A stretch of DNA of 5,081 nucleotides from Methanobacterium sp. (GCA_003162115.1 PMMV01000061.1:15735-20815), one strand, 5' to 3'; positions 1-5,081 are shown, numbered from the stretch's first letter. The notes: generated by a model not told the origin, from the letters alone. Numbers and translations: made by a program.

Positions 1-1509
1 ATGAACGATGATATAATTTTAAAATTTACAAATGCCGAACTCCTAATAGATGATTCTGCATATAAAAAAATTGAACAGCAGGAAAATTCTCTAAAGTTTG
101 TAGATTCTTTAATACAAGATGTTTCAGGTTCAAATGATGATCTTTTCATATTAACTGGTGCAATTGTAGAACAGTTCCTTCAGAAGAATGTTGCAAATAC
201 CAATCTTTCTGATTATTCCAACGAAATTTCCGGGATTAAAAATGATGGACTTAATACAGTTGACAGTTTGAACATATCTCAGAGTAAACTAATGGATGTT
301 CCCCTTGATTTCCGTGTATTACAAGATTCTAGTAAAAAATCCTATACAAACGGAGAGATAAAGGATTTCTCATCCTATTTCAATAGTCGATTCCAGAAAC
401 TGAAGGCTATGCTGATAAAAAAACCAGGACTTAGAGACAGCTATCCAATGAAAGATGTAGGTATTCGCGGCGATGTAGTGAATGTAATAGGTATGGTAAA
501 TGACATCAGAAATACTAAAAACAATCATAAAATCATGGAAATCGAAGATGAAACAGGTTTCATAACTGTTTTGATACACAACGAAAATCATTCTCTATTT
601 GAAATGGCTGAGAGTATTGTTAAGGATGAAGTTATTGGTGTAATAGGAAGCAAAAAAGGAAGTCTCGTTATAGCCTCTGAAATCATACATCCAAGTGTAC
701 CCAGAATTGAAGAGAAGAAAATGGATTTTTCTGCTGTTTTTATTTCTGATATTCATATTGGAAGCTCAACATTTCTTGATGAAGAATTCAAAAGATTTGT
801 GAAGTGGATAAATGGTGATTTTGGAGATGAAGAACAGAGGAATATAGCAAATGATGTGCGCTACCTTATAGTAGCTGGCGATGTAGTGGATGGAATAGGA
901 GTTTATCCCCACCAAGAAGAAGAACTAACAATTAAAAATATTTATGAACAATATGAAGAAGCTGCAAGATTTTTAGGAGATATTAATGATATTAAAATTG
1001 TTATTGCCCCAGGTAACCACGATGCATCTCGTCTGGCAGAACCACAGCCTGCAATCCCAGAACACTACGCAGAAGATCTATACAAAATTAAAAATGCAGA
1101 ATTTGTAAGTAACCCATCACTTGTAAGTTTAGACGGTTTAAAAACGCTCATATATCATGGTAGAAGTTTTGATGACTTTGCTATGACTATCAATGGGTTA
1201 TCCCATCAAAATTCAGATCTAATAATGAGAGAACTTATTGAAAAACGCCATCTCGCACCAATATATGGTGAAAGAACCCCTCTTGCATCTGAATTTGAGG
1301 ATCATCTTGTGATAGATGATATTCCTGATATATTTCATACTGGTCATGTTCATATAAACGCTTACAAGAAACATAAAGGTATTCATATGATAAATTCTGG
1401 TACATTTCAGTCTCAAACAGAATTCCAGAAAATATATAATATAGTGCCCACATGTGCTGAAGTACCTGTTCTAAATCGAGGATCGCTCAAAATACTCAAA
1501 TTTACATAA
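1..1509 (+). CDS. polB: DNA polymerase D (archaeal Pol II) small subunit DP1, 3'-5' exonuclease
   Basis: This is the small subunit of the two-subunit euryarchaeal replicative polymerase PolD; it pairs with the large catalytic subunit DP2, not present here, and supplies 3'-5' proofreading. The 502 residues are within the family range. Order seen: a helical N-terminal part (about 1-70), a polar linker, an OB-fold (about 152-235), then a calcineurin-like phosphoesterase domain (about 241-495). All metal-binding motifs are present: SDIHIGS with D250 and H252, AGDVVDG with D294, PGNHD with N339 and H340, H386 in IYHGRS, and TGHVH with H449 and H451. The nuclease is therefore probably active, unlike the degenerate eukaryotic B-subunit relatives. 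The C-terminus (KILKFT) looks family-typical. The window begins exactly at this ATG, so ribosome binding site and promoter are outside and a slightly earlier start cannot be excluded. A T-rich tract follows the stop. Confidence 0.95.
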   Translation: MNDDIILKFTNAELLIDDSAYKKIEQQENSLKFVDSLIQDVSGSNDDLFILTGAIVEQFLQKNVANTNLSDYSNEISGIKNDGLNTVDSLNISQSKLMDVPLDFRVLQDSSKKSYTNGEIKDFSSYFNSRFQKLKAMLIKKPGLRDSYPMKDVGIRGDVVNVIGMVNDIRNTKNNHKIMEIEDETGFITVLIHNENHSLFEMAESIVKDEVIGVIGSKKGSLVIASEIIHPSVPRIEEKKMDFSAVFISDIHIGSSTFLDEEFKRFVKWINGDFGDEEQRNIANDVRYLIVAGDVVDGIGVYPHQEEELTIKNIYEQYEEAARFLGDINDIKIVIAPGNHDASRLAEPQPAIPEHYAEDLYKIKNAEFVSNPSLVSLDGLKTLIYHGRSFDDFAMTINGLSHQNSDLIMRELIEKRHLAPIYGERTPLASEFEDHLVIDDIPDIFHTGHVHINAYKKHKGIHMINSGTFQSQTEFQKIYNIVPTCAEVPVLNRGSLKILKFT

Positions 1510-1520
1510 TATAAATTATT
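1506..1520 (+). promoter_or_regulatory. possible TATA box for the aldolase gene
   Basis: The stretch ATAATATAAATTATT overlaps the DP1 stop and resembles an archaeal TATA element preceded by an A/T-rich BRE-like stretch. A start of transcription about 25 bp downstream (near 1537) would fall just before the GGAGG at 1549. In DNA this AT-rich the match is weak evidence; readthrough from the DP1 gene is the alternative. Confidence 0.3.
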
Positions 1521-1545
1521 TGATTTTTTTTAATTCATTTTAATT
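1517..1545 (+). terminator. T-rich tract, likely archaeal terminator of the DP1 gene
   Basis: Just after the DP1 stop there are several T-runs, the longest eight T at 1524-1531, with no clear hairpin. Archaeal RNA polymerase commonly terminates at such oligo-T tracts. Because the aldolase follows closely on the same strand, termination may be partial. The function is inferred from base content only. Confidence 0.4.
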
Positions 1546-1554
1546 AAAGGAGGA
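1546..1554 (+). promoter_or_regulatory. strong Shine-Dalgarno (AAAGGAGGA) of the aldolase, misplaced for its first ATG
   Basis: This is the best plus-strand ribosome binding site in the window. GGAGG (1549-1553) lies 34 nt before the ATG at 1588, far beyond the useful distance, but exactly 7 nt before an in-frame ATA at 1561. A weaker AAGGA at 1570-1574 lies 13 nt before the ATG. The site therefore raises doubt about the true aldolase start. Confidence 0.6.
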
Positions 1555-1587
1555 TTTCGTATACAAAGAAAGGAAATTTTACGAAAA

Positions 1588-2148
1588 ATGGTAGAAATAT
1601 CAAGCTACTTATACGAAAAGGGGCTTGTTCCAGGTAAATCTGGAAATATAAGCATAAGATTTAAAAAGGATGAATATGAACGAGTTGCAGTTACCCCAAG
1701 TGGATTATCTCTTAAAGCACTAGATGAAAATGATATTATAGTCGTAGATACGAAAGGAAATGTAATTTACACAACTGATAAAAAACCCACATCAGAATTG
1801 CTAATGCATCTTAAAATATATGGTAATAGAGATGACATAAATGCGGTAGTGCACACACATTCCCCAATTGCTACAGGATTCGCTTTTGCGGGTGAAAAAA
1901 TAGAGCGAATTGAGGGTTTCGGTGCGATTAAAGTTCAATTTATCCCATTTGTCGATTATTATCTTCCAGGAAGTGTTGAACTTGCAGAAGCTGTATCAAA
2001 AGCATTGAAAAAAACAGATGTAGTTATTTTAAAAGGACATGGCATTGTTGCCCTTGGAAAAAATTTAGATGAAGCTTCTATTCTTGCTGAATTCGTTGAA
2101 GAAAGTGCAAAAACCCAATTCATAAAAAGGGTACTTAGTGGCGAATAG
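1588..2148 (+). CDS. class II (zinc-dependent) aldolase, fuculose-1-phosphate aldolase-like
   Basis: This is a class II aldolase/adducin-family enzyme, cytosolic and expected to use Zn2+. It would cleave a sugar phosphate such as L-fuculose 1-phosphate to dihydroxyacetone phosphate and lactaldehyde. Visible signatures, numbered from the ATG: phosphate-loop GKSGNIS (16-22, N20), TPSG (36-39), PTSE with probable catalytic E70, zinc ligands H89 and H91 in VVHTHSP, and third ligand H151 in [10 protein letters not shown]. At 186 residues it is near the short end of the family. In methanogens such an aldolase has been proposed to supply lactaldehyde, hence lactate, for coenzyme F420, but substrate specificity (fuculose-, rhamnulose- or another phosphate) cannot be decided here. 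The start is uncertain: the frame is open back to 1534, and the strong Shine-Dalgarno fits an ATA at 1561, which would add nine residues (QRKEILRK after the initiator). The 3' end overlaps the convergent UPF0147 gene by 14 bp. Confidence 0.85.
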   Translation: MVEISSYLYEKGLVPGKSGNISIRFKKDEYERVAVTPSGLSLKALDENDIIVVDTKGNVIYTTDKKPTSELLMHLKIYGNRDDINAVVHTHSPIATGFAFAGEKIERIEGFGAIKVQFIPFVDYYLPGSVELAEAVSKALKKTDVVILKGHGIVALGKNLDEASILAEFVEESAKTQFIKRVLSGE

Positions 2149-2389
2149 ACTCTAATTCACTTAAAACATTCCAAATAAGTGTTCTAGCGTGTATTGGGAT
2201 GTTTGGATCATTACTGATCTCATCTAATATAGAAATCACCGTGCTTGCACGTACCGTTGGTTCGTCATCATCCTTAGATAATAACTCCTTTGATTCTTCA
2301 GCTGCCCTTCTAATGTTTCTTGGAACGCTTGTATCTTCAGTTATATGTTGCAAAATTTGATTACAACGATCAAATGCATCTTGAGTCAT
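2135..2389 (-). CDS. UPF0147 family protein, conserved archaeal protein of unknown function
   Basis: An 84-residue acidic, mostly helical soluble protein with no signal peptide or membrane segment. The sequence ([16 protein letters not shown] at the start, NIRRAAEES in the middle) matches my recollection of archaeal UPF0147, for which I know no established function. The two halves look alike: [16 protein letters not shown] (12-27) and [16 protein letters not shown] (53-68) share the pattern I-L-x-x-I-x-x-D-x-x-(V/I)-P-x-x-x-R, suggesting an ancient duplication of a two-helix unit. The frame is open upstream to an ATG at 2461, but GGAGG at 2397-2401 lies 7 nt before the ATG at 2389, and the extra 24 residues look like translated promoter DNA. 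The TAA stop lies inside the convergent aldolase gene. It follows cbiG on the same strand with a 145-bp gap that contains a good TATA box, so it is probably transcribed on its own. Confidence 0.9.
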   Translation of the reverse strand: MTQDAFDRCNQILQHITEDTSVPRNIRRAAEESKELLSKDDDEPTVRASTVISILDEISNDPNIPIHARTLIWNVLSELESIRH

Positions 2390-2396
2390 AATAATG

Positions 2397-2401
2397 CCTC
2401 C
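2397..2401 (-). promoter_or_regulatory. Shine-Dalgarno GGAGG that fixes the UPF0147 start
   Basis: On the minus strand TGGAGGCATTAT precedes the ATG; GGAGG ends 7 nt before the start at 2389. This spacing is ideal, and it decides against the longer reading from 2461. Confidence 0.75.
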
Positions 2402-2440
2402 ATTTTTAAGTTTAATTGATACTTTAAAAAATTCAAATAA

Positions 2441-2452
2441 TAATATATAAGT
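2441..2452 (-). promoter_or_regulatory. TATA box for the UPF0147 gene
   Basis: On the minus strand the sequence reads ACTTATATATTA, close to the methanogen TATA consensus. A transcription start about 25 bp downstream (around 2420) gives a leader of roughly 30 nt that includes the GGAGG. A second TATA-like stretch, GATATAAAAA, lies further upstream near 2465-2474 and is a weaker alternative. Confidence 0.45.
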
Positions 2453-2480
2453 TATATCCATGTGTTTTTATATCTTCTGA

Positions 2481-2490
2481 TTAAAAAGGT
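2481..2490 (-). terminator. possible oligo-T terminator after cbiG
   Basis: About 45 nt past the cbiG stop the minus strand reads ACCTTTTTAA. A T5 run is a minimal archaeal terminator signal and lies just upstream of the UPF0147 promoter. There is no convincing hairpin; this is a weak call in AT-rich DNA. Confidence 0.25.
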
Positions 2491-2534
2491 TTTTGAATTA
2501 TGTATGATAAAACCAATTTTCTTAATGATTTTTT

Positions 2535-3527
2535 TTAATTTTTAGATGCTGCAACGGCCACAGTAACACCATTATAAGATGTTTTTCGAAGAATTAGGGT
2601 TGATCCATCACCAGCTGCAATTAAAGATGATGGTTCACATACACCAGGGACTCCAAATTTCTCCATTACAAAATCTGAATGACTTAAATCATTATTTTTG
2701 AAATTTCTCATTAATTCATCTGAAATTATCTCTAATGGAATACCAAACTCTTCTGCAGCATCAATTATTCCTTTCTCATTTTCTTTCATATGACCAGTAG
2801 CTATTGAATTAATACGTTTAATTGGTAAATCAAGGATATTCATTGCTGATTTAACAGCATTTACCACTGAATATGAATCAATATTTTTTCTAGATCCTAT
2901 ACCCACGACTATCTTTTTAGGCTCTAAATTAAGAGTAACAGAACCATATGAAACTTTTAATAATTCTGATTGATTTATAATTTTATCATAACATTTTTTC
3001 ACTTTCATATCTTCCCATATGAACTCATATTTAGAATTAAAAGTAATTTTAACATGTTTATTGTTTAATATTGCTGAATTTATAGGTTTTATTTTAAAAA
3101 CATCATCTATATTCATGTAATACTTTCTTGCTAAGCAATCAACCCCAAATTTATCGTTAATATCTGTTGCAGTAGTTATGATAGGTTCAGCGTCAATAAT
3201 ATCGGCTATTTTTATTGAAAAATCATTTGCACCACCTAAATGTCCAGAAAGAAGACTAATTACATGTTTACCCTTTTCATCAATTACTAGAATTGCAGGA
3301 TCATCATTTTTACCTTTAATCAACAGACAAACATTTCTTATCATTATACCTGTGGCCATAATACCAATGATACAATCATAATTATGGATTATATTTTCTA
3401 AAGTATGTCTAACATTTTTATGAAAAGTATCAACCCTAATTACAGTATGATCCTCTTTAAGAGCATTTGAAATATGCATTGCAAGTGTTTTACCACTTTT
3501 TGTTAAACTAATTAGTGCTATTTTCAT
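2535..3527 (-). CDS. cbiG: cobalt-precorrin 5A hydrolase (cobalamin biosynthesis protein CbiG)
   Basis: CbiG opens the delta-lactone of cobalt-precorrin-5A, releasing the C20 carbon as acetaldehyde to give cobalt-precorrin-5B, the ring-contraction stage of the anaerobic (cobalt-early) cobamide pathway in the cytosol. From the ATG at 3527 it has 330 residues, a normal length. The N-terminal and central domains show MKIALISLT (1-9), MATGIMIRN (57-65), DPAILVID (76-83), SLLSGHLGGAN (91-101) and TTATDINDKFGVD (118-130). The C-terminal CobE/CbiG domain shows VVGIGSRK (207-214), IATGHMKENEKG (242-253) and GVCEPSSLIAAG (295-306). The usual GIGCR-type cysteine seems to be serine (S212) here; I would not assume loss of activity. 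A GTG at 3536 gives three more residues, but GGTG at 3537-3534 is well placed as ribosome binding site for the ATG at 3527. It lies 94 bp after cbiB on the same strand, so the two could be an operon or have separate promoters. Confidence 0.95.
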   Translation of the reverse strand: MKIALISLTKSGKTLAMHISNALKEDHTVIRVDTFHKNVRHTLENIIHNYDCIIGIMATGIMIRNVCLLIKGKNDDPAILVIDEKGKHVISLLSGHLGGANDFSIKIADIIDAEPIITTATDINDKFGVDCLARKYYMNIDDVFKIKPINSAILNNKHVKITFNSKYEFIWEDMKVKKCYDKIINQSELLKVSYGSVTLNLEPKKIVVGIGSRKNIDSYSVVNAVKSAMNILDLPIKRINSIATGHMKENEKGIIDAAEEFGIPLEIISDELMRNFKNNDLSHSDFVMEKFGVPGVCEPSSLIAAGDGSTLILRKTSYNGVTVAVAASKN

Positions 3528-3531
3528 CTTT

Positions 3532-3537
3532 ACCACC
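3532..3537 (-). promoter_or_regulatory. GGTGGT Shine-Dalgarno favouring the ATG start of cbiG
   Basis: The archaeal 16S 3' end pairs with GGAGGTGAT; the GGTG here (3537-3534) is 6 nt before the ATG at 3527. If the GTG at 3536 were the start it would overlap this site and have no ribosome binding site of its own. Confidence 0.5.
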
Positions 3538-3547
3538 AGATAATATA

Positions 3548-3580
3548 TTAGAAAGATTTTCTAAGAATATAATTAATTAT
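3548..3580 (-). promoter_or_regulatory. possible cbiG promoter with an adjoining palindrome
   Basis: In the 94-bp gap between cbiB and cbiG the minus strand has a TATA-like TTAATTATATTC within 3565-3580. A start about 25 bp downstream (near 3545) would leave a leader of some 18 nt. Immediately downstream of the TATA element is a perfect inverted repeat, TTAGAAA (3548-3554) and TTTCTAA (3558-3564) around a 3-nt centre. Its place between TATA box and expected start is where archaeal repressors often bind. No regulator is identified. Confidence 0.35.
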
Positions 3581-3621
3581 TCTTCAATATTAATTTTGTT
3601 ACATGATATTCAAAGATTTTT

Positions 3622-4560
3622 CTAGGATAGAAGTATTAATAATAAAAAAAATAAAGAATTTGAGATTATTAAAAATAGAATTATGGTAATTTTTGCAAGT
3701 AGAATAGTTTCAGTTATTGTTTCTGATTTTAAATGATTTATATTATCCCCTAACCTGTAATATCCTGGTTTTGTTAGTTGTATGCCAAGAGCCCCAGCAG
3801 CCGCAGACATTGGATATCCAGAATTAGGACTAGGGGTATTTTTAGCGTCTCTGATCATTATTTTATATGCATTCTTCCAGTCAAGTTTAACTATTATTGA
3901 TGCTACAACAATTAGAATACCAGTAATTCTTGCAGGTAAATAGTTTAAAACATCATCTAATTTAGCTGGAAACCATCCAATATTAATATTTTTGGGATTT
4001 TTGTATCCAATCATTGCATCAAGAGTGTTAACAACTCTATAAGAAATTCCACCAATAATACCAAGAATGAAAGTGTAGAAGATGGGTGAAACAACTGAAT
4101 CGGTTATATTTTCAGTTAAGGTTTCAATAACTGCTGAAATAATATTTTCTTGAGAAAGTTGAGATGTATCTCTGCTTACAAGATATGAAAGAGATTTTCT
4201 TGCTTTAATTAAATCATGGTTCAAATCAGCTTTTACATTGTCAGCAGAAGTCAATAGAAGCTTAATTGAAAATGTTGTTGAAAGTAGTAATGATGAGATA
4301 AGTATTAAAAATAAGTAGTTGAATCTAAAAAACCATATTATTAAACCAAATATACCTGAAATTGTTAAGATTAAAAAAATAGTTAAAATAACCCCTGCAA
4401 GTCTGCTGTCTAGTGAAGAATGTTTTTCTTTGAAATTATTAAAATACTCTATAATTTTACCCATTAAAACAACTGGATGAATGTTTGACGGTAACTCTCC
4501 AAACAATATGTCAATAGTAACGGCTATCAAAATAATGGGAATAAGTAACGTGTGGTCCAT
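3622..4560 (-). CDS. cbiB: adenosylcobinamide-phosphate synthase (CbiB/CobD), membrane protein
   Basis: CbiB joins adenosylcobyric acid to (R)-1-aminopropan-2-ol phosphate (or ethanolamine phosphate), giving adenosylcobinamide phosphate, the step before nucleotide-loop assembly, at the membrane. The 312 residues match the family length (about 310-320). Conserved signatures: D17 with FGELP (20-24), HPVVLMG (28-34), SRDT (129-132), IETLTENITDSVVSP (145-159) with E146, E150, N151 and D154, NTLDAMIGY (178-186), KLDD (200-203), PAR (209-211), and SPNSGYPMSAAAGALG (244-259). Hydrophobic stretches at about 4-20, 55-78, 81-103, 156-173, 212-225 and 288-311 fit an integral membrane protein. The ATG at 4560 has a modest AAAGG 8 nt upstream (4569-4573). 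This appears to be the first gene of the leftward cob pair, with a 521-bp AT-rich region behind it. Confidence 0.95.
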   Translation of the reverse strand: MDHTLLIPIILIAVTIDILFGELPSNIHPVVLMGKIIEYFNNFKEKHSSLDSRLAGVILTIFLILTISGIFGLIIWFFRFNYLFLILISSLLLSTTFSIKLLLTSADNVKADLNHDLIKARKSLSYLVSRDTSQLSQENIISAVIETLTENITDSVVSPIFYTFILGIIGGISYRVVNTLDAMIGYKNPKNINIGWFPAKLDDVLNYLPARITGILIVVASIIVKLDWKNAYKIMIRDAKNTPSPNSGYPMSAAAGALGIQLTKPGYYRLGDNINHLKSETITETILLAKITIILFLIISNSLFFLLLILLS

Positions 4561-4589
4561 GAAAAAAACCTTTTTAGTGTATGTAGCTA

Positions 4590-4608
4590 TTATTTAAGAT
4601 TTAATATC
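4590..4608 (-). promoter_or_regulatory. possible cbiB promoter region
   Basis: Upstream of cbiB the minus strand reads GATATTAAATCTTAAATAA, with two overlapping TATA-like elements centred near 4605 and 4596. Either would give a short leader (about 20 or 10 nt). Placement suits a leftward promoter, but the match to the consensus is poor. Confidence 0.25.
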
Positions 4609-4816
4609 GAATTGCTAAATAATCAATTTCTTTTTGCTTAATTTTCAATATAGTTTGAAACTTAAAAAAAGTGTTGCTATAGTTTTTTGTTTAAGAATGA
4701 GAGATACATTTCATCTGTAACATTGAAAATTATGCCCAAAAATAATAAAGTTATATGGGATAGAATTTTTTTATGATTGTATCAATTTGTAAATATTTTA
4801 TTTCTTTATTCTGGAT

Positions 4817-4894
4817 TTTCATTAATAAAATGTATTTAATTAAAAAAAAATTAGGGGTAAATTTCAAGTGTAAAATTAAATTTTATTAATGAAA
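4817..4894. repeat. perfect 15-bp inverted repeat enclosing motif copy 1
   Basis: TTTCATTAATAAAAT (4817-4831) and ATTTTATTAATGAAA (4880-4894) are exact reverse complements, separated by 48 bp. A few further complementary bases continue inward. The first 17-bp motif copy (4856-4872) lies in the loop. As RNA this would be a long, AU-only stem apart from one C:G pair; as DNA it could be a cruciform or a pair of binding sites. Confidence 0.6.
4856..4872 (+). repeat. 17-bp motif, copy 1 (two mismatches to copy 3)
   Basis: GGTAAATTTCAAGTGTA differs from copy 3 at positions 5 and 9 only. It shares the invariant CAAGTGTA end and is followed, like copy 2, by AAATT. It starts 51 bp before copy 2. Confidence 0.6.
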
Positions 4895-4906
4895 TTATTT
4901 GAGAGA

Positions 4907-4923
4907 GGTGCATTGCAAGTGTA
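4907..4923 (+). repeat. 17-bp motif, copy 2
   Basis: GGTGCATTGCAAGTGTA differs from copy 3 at position 4 only. Its ATTGCAAG also serves as the left arm of the hairpin at 4912-4937. A 14-bp piece (TGCATTGCAAGTGT, 4909-4922) recurs exactly at 3475-3488 inside cbiG. Confidence 0.75.
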
Positions 4924-4941
4924 AAATTTCTTGCAATTTTT
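4912..4941 (+). terminator. hairpin followed by T-run, built on motif copy 2
   Basis: ATTGCAAG (4912-4919) and CTTGCAAT (4930-4937) form a perfect 8-bp stem with a 10-nt loop, and the T-run at 4937-4941 follows at once. On the plus strand this looks like an intrinsic terminator or the 3' end of a small RNA. It could equally be a DNA binding palindrome. Confidence 0.35.
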
Positions 4942-4976
4942 AAATTGAAAATATATTTTTTTTCATATTTTTTATA

Positions 4977-4993
4977 GGTACATTGCAAGTGTA
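4977..4993 (+). repeat. 17-bp motif, copy 3, with dyad symmetry
   Basis: GGTACATTGCAAGTGTA starts 70 bp after copy 2. Its last 15 bases (4979-4993) have the dyad pattern TACA-x-T-xxx-A-x-TGTA centred on 4986, the form expected of a site for a dimeric regulator. The other two copies keep the right half better than the left. Confidence 0.7.
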
Positions 4994-5033
4994 TTCATAT
5001 CTAATTTTTTGAACAATTTTTAAAATAATTATA

Positions 5034-5050
5034 ATATTATTGCATAATAT
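5034..5050. repeat. 7-bp palindrome near the right edge
   Basis: ATATTAT (5034-5040) and ATAATAT (5044-5050) flank TGC. The surrounding ATTATAATATTAT could be a TATA element for a rightward gene starting beyond 5081. Short AT-only palindromes are common in such DNA, so weight is low. Confidence 0.25.
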
Positions 5051-5081
5051 CAATAAAAAATTATTAGAGATCTATTGAAAT

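Larger units (their letters stand above)
4561..5081. other. 521-bp AT-rich region without a credible gene
   Basis: Both strands are broken by frequent stops; the readings that begin with ATG are only a few to about a dozen codons. No tRNA, rRNA or C/D-box RNA pattern was recognised. The left half (4561-4810) shows only a weak cbiB promoter. The right half (4811-5081) is structured: three copies of a 17-bp motif, a 15-bp inverted repeat, a hairpin with a T-run and a short palindrome near the end. It may be the regulatory region for cbiB, for a gene beyond 5081, or for a small untranslated RNA. Confidence 0.7.

Noticed and set aside
370..591. Minus-strand open frame of 73 codons inside the DP1 gene
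   Set aside because: It lies opposite the well-conserved OB-fold coding region, is rich in F, I, Y and H as expected of antisense AT-rich DNA, and has no family resemblance.
1219..1453. Two overlapping minus-strand open frames of 65 and 72 codons inside the DP1 phosphoesterase domain
   Set aside because: Both are antisense to conserved catalytic motifs, overlap each other and resemble no known protein.
2109..2132. Terminator hairpin for UPF0147 (ACCC and GGGT arms, then T-run on the minus strand)
   Set aside because: The stem is only 4 bp with a 12-nt loop inside aldolase coding sequence; too weak to support.
2390..2461. N-terminal extension of UPF0147 from an ATG at 2461
   Set aside because: The added 24 residues translate the TATA region, and the GGAGG at 2397-2401 clearly serves the ATG at 2389.
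3178..3381. Plus-strand open frame of 67 codons inside cbiG
   Set aside because: It is antisense to the conserved core of CbiG (DPAILVID and SLLSGHLGG); no plausible ribosome binding site or family match.
3571..3595. Inverted repeat AATTAAT / ATTAATT in the cbiB-cbiG spacer
   Set aside because: A 7-bp AT-only match is expected by chance in this DNA.
4561..4700. Cobalamin riboswitch ahead of cbiB
   Set aside because: Cobalamin riboswitches need about 150-200 nt of leader with conserved G/C-rich cores; this upstream DNA is nearly all A/T and the likely leader is 10-20 nt.
4732..4776. 14-codon open frame beginning MPKNNKVIWDRIFL
   Set aside because: Too short, with no clear Shine-Dalgarno and no recognisable family; it could be a gene remnant, but nothing in frame continues it.
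4856..4993. CRISPR array
   Set aside because: The repeats are only 17 bp, imperfect, and separated by unequal gaps of 34 and 53 bp; no longer repeat core or cas gene is visible.

Overview
The window reads as archaeal chromosome from a low-GC methanogen of the Methanobacteriales (Methanobrevibacter- or Methanosphaera-like). The evidence is a euryarchaeal DNA polymerase D small subunit, an archaeal UPF0147 protein, anaerobic (cobalt-early) cobamide biosynthesis genes, TATA-type promoters, purine-rich Shine-Dalgarno sequences and very AT-rich spacers. The exact genus is inference. From memory and unchecked, the order polD small subunit / class II aldolase / UPF0147 / cbiG / cbiB is one seen in this order, so the coding part looks like conserved core genome rather than a mobile island.

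Layout. On the plus strand lie the DP1 subunit of PolD (1-1509) and a class II sugar-phosphate aldolase (1588-2148). Three genes on the minus strand converge on them: cbiB (3622-4560) is upstream, then cbiG (2535-3527), then a small UPF0147 gene (2135-2389) whose 3' end overlaps the aldolase by 14 bp. Everything right of cbiB (4561-5081) is extremely AT-rich and holds no credible gene.

Function. DP1 is the proofreading subunit of the replicative polymerase. CbiG acts in corrin ring contraction, and CbiB attaches the aminopropanol (or ethanolamine) phosphate arm. Together they serve cobamide synthesis, which methanogens need for corrinoid methyltransferases. The aldolase may supply lactaldehyde or act in another sugar-phosphate route; its substrate cannot be read from sequence.

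The least explained part is 4561-5081. It carries three same-orientation copies of a 17-bp motif (consensus GGTRMATTKCAAGTGTA) at 4856, 4907 and 4977. The first copy sits in the loop of a perfect 15-bp inverted repeat, the second forms an 8-bp stem followed by a T-run, and the third is a near-dyad resembling an operator. A 14-bp exact match to the second copy lies near the start of cbiG, in the orientation that would let a plus-strand transcript of the repeat region pair with cbiG mRNA. This could be a regulator binding array or a small RNA, or partly coincidence. A second oddity is the aldolase start: its strong Shine-Dalgarno points to an in-frame ATA, not to the first ATG.
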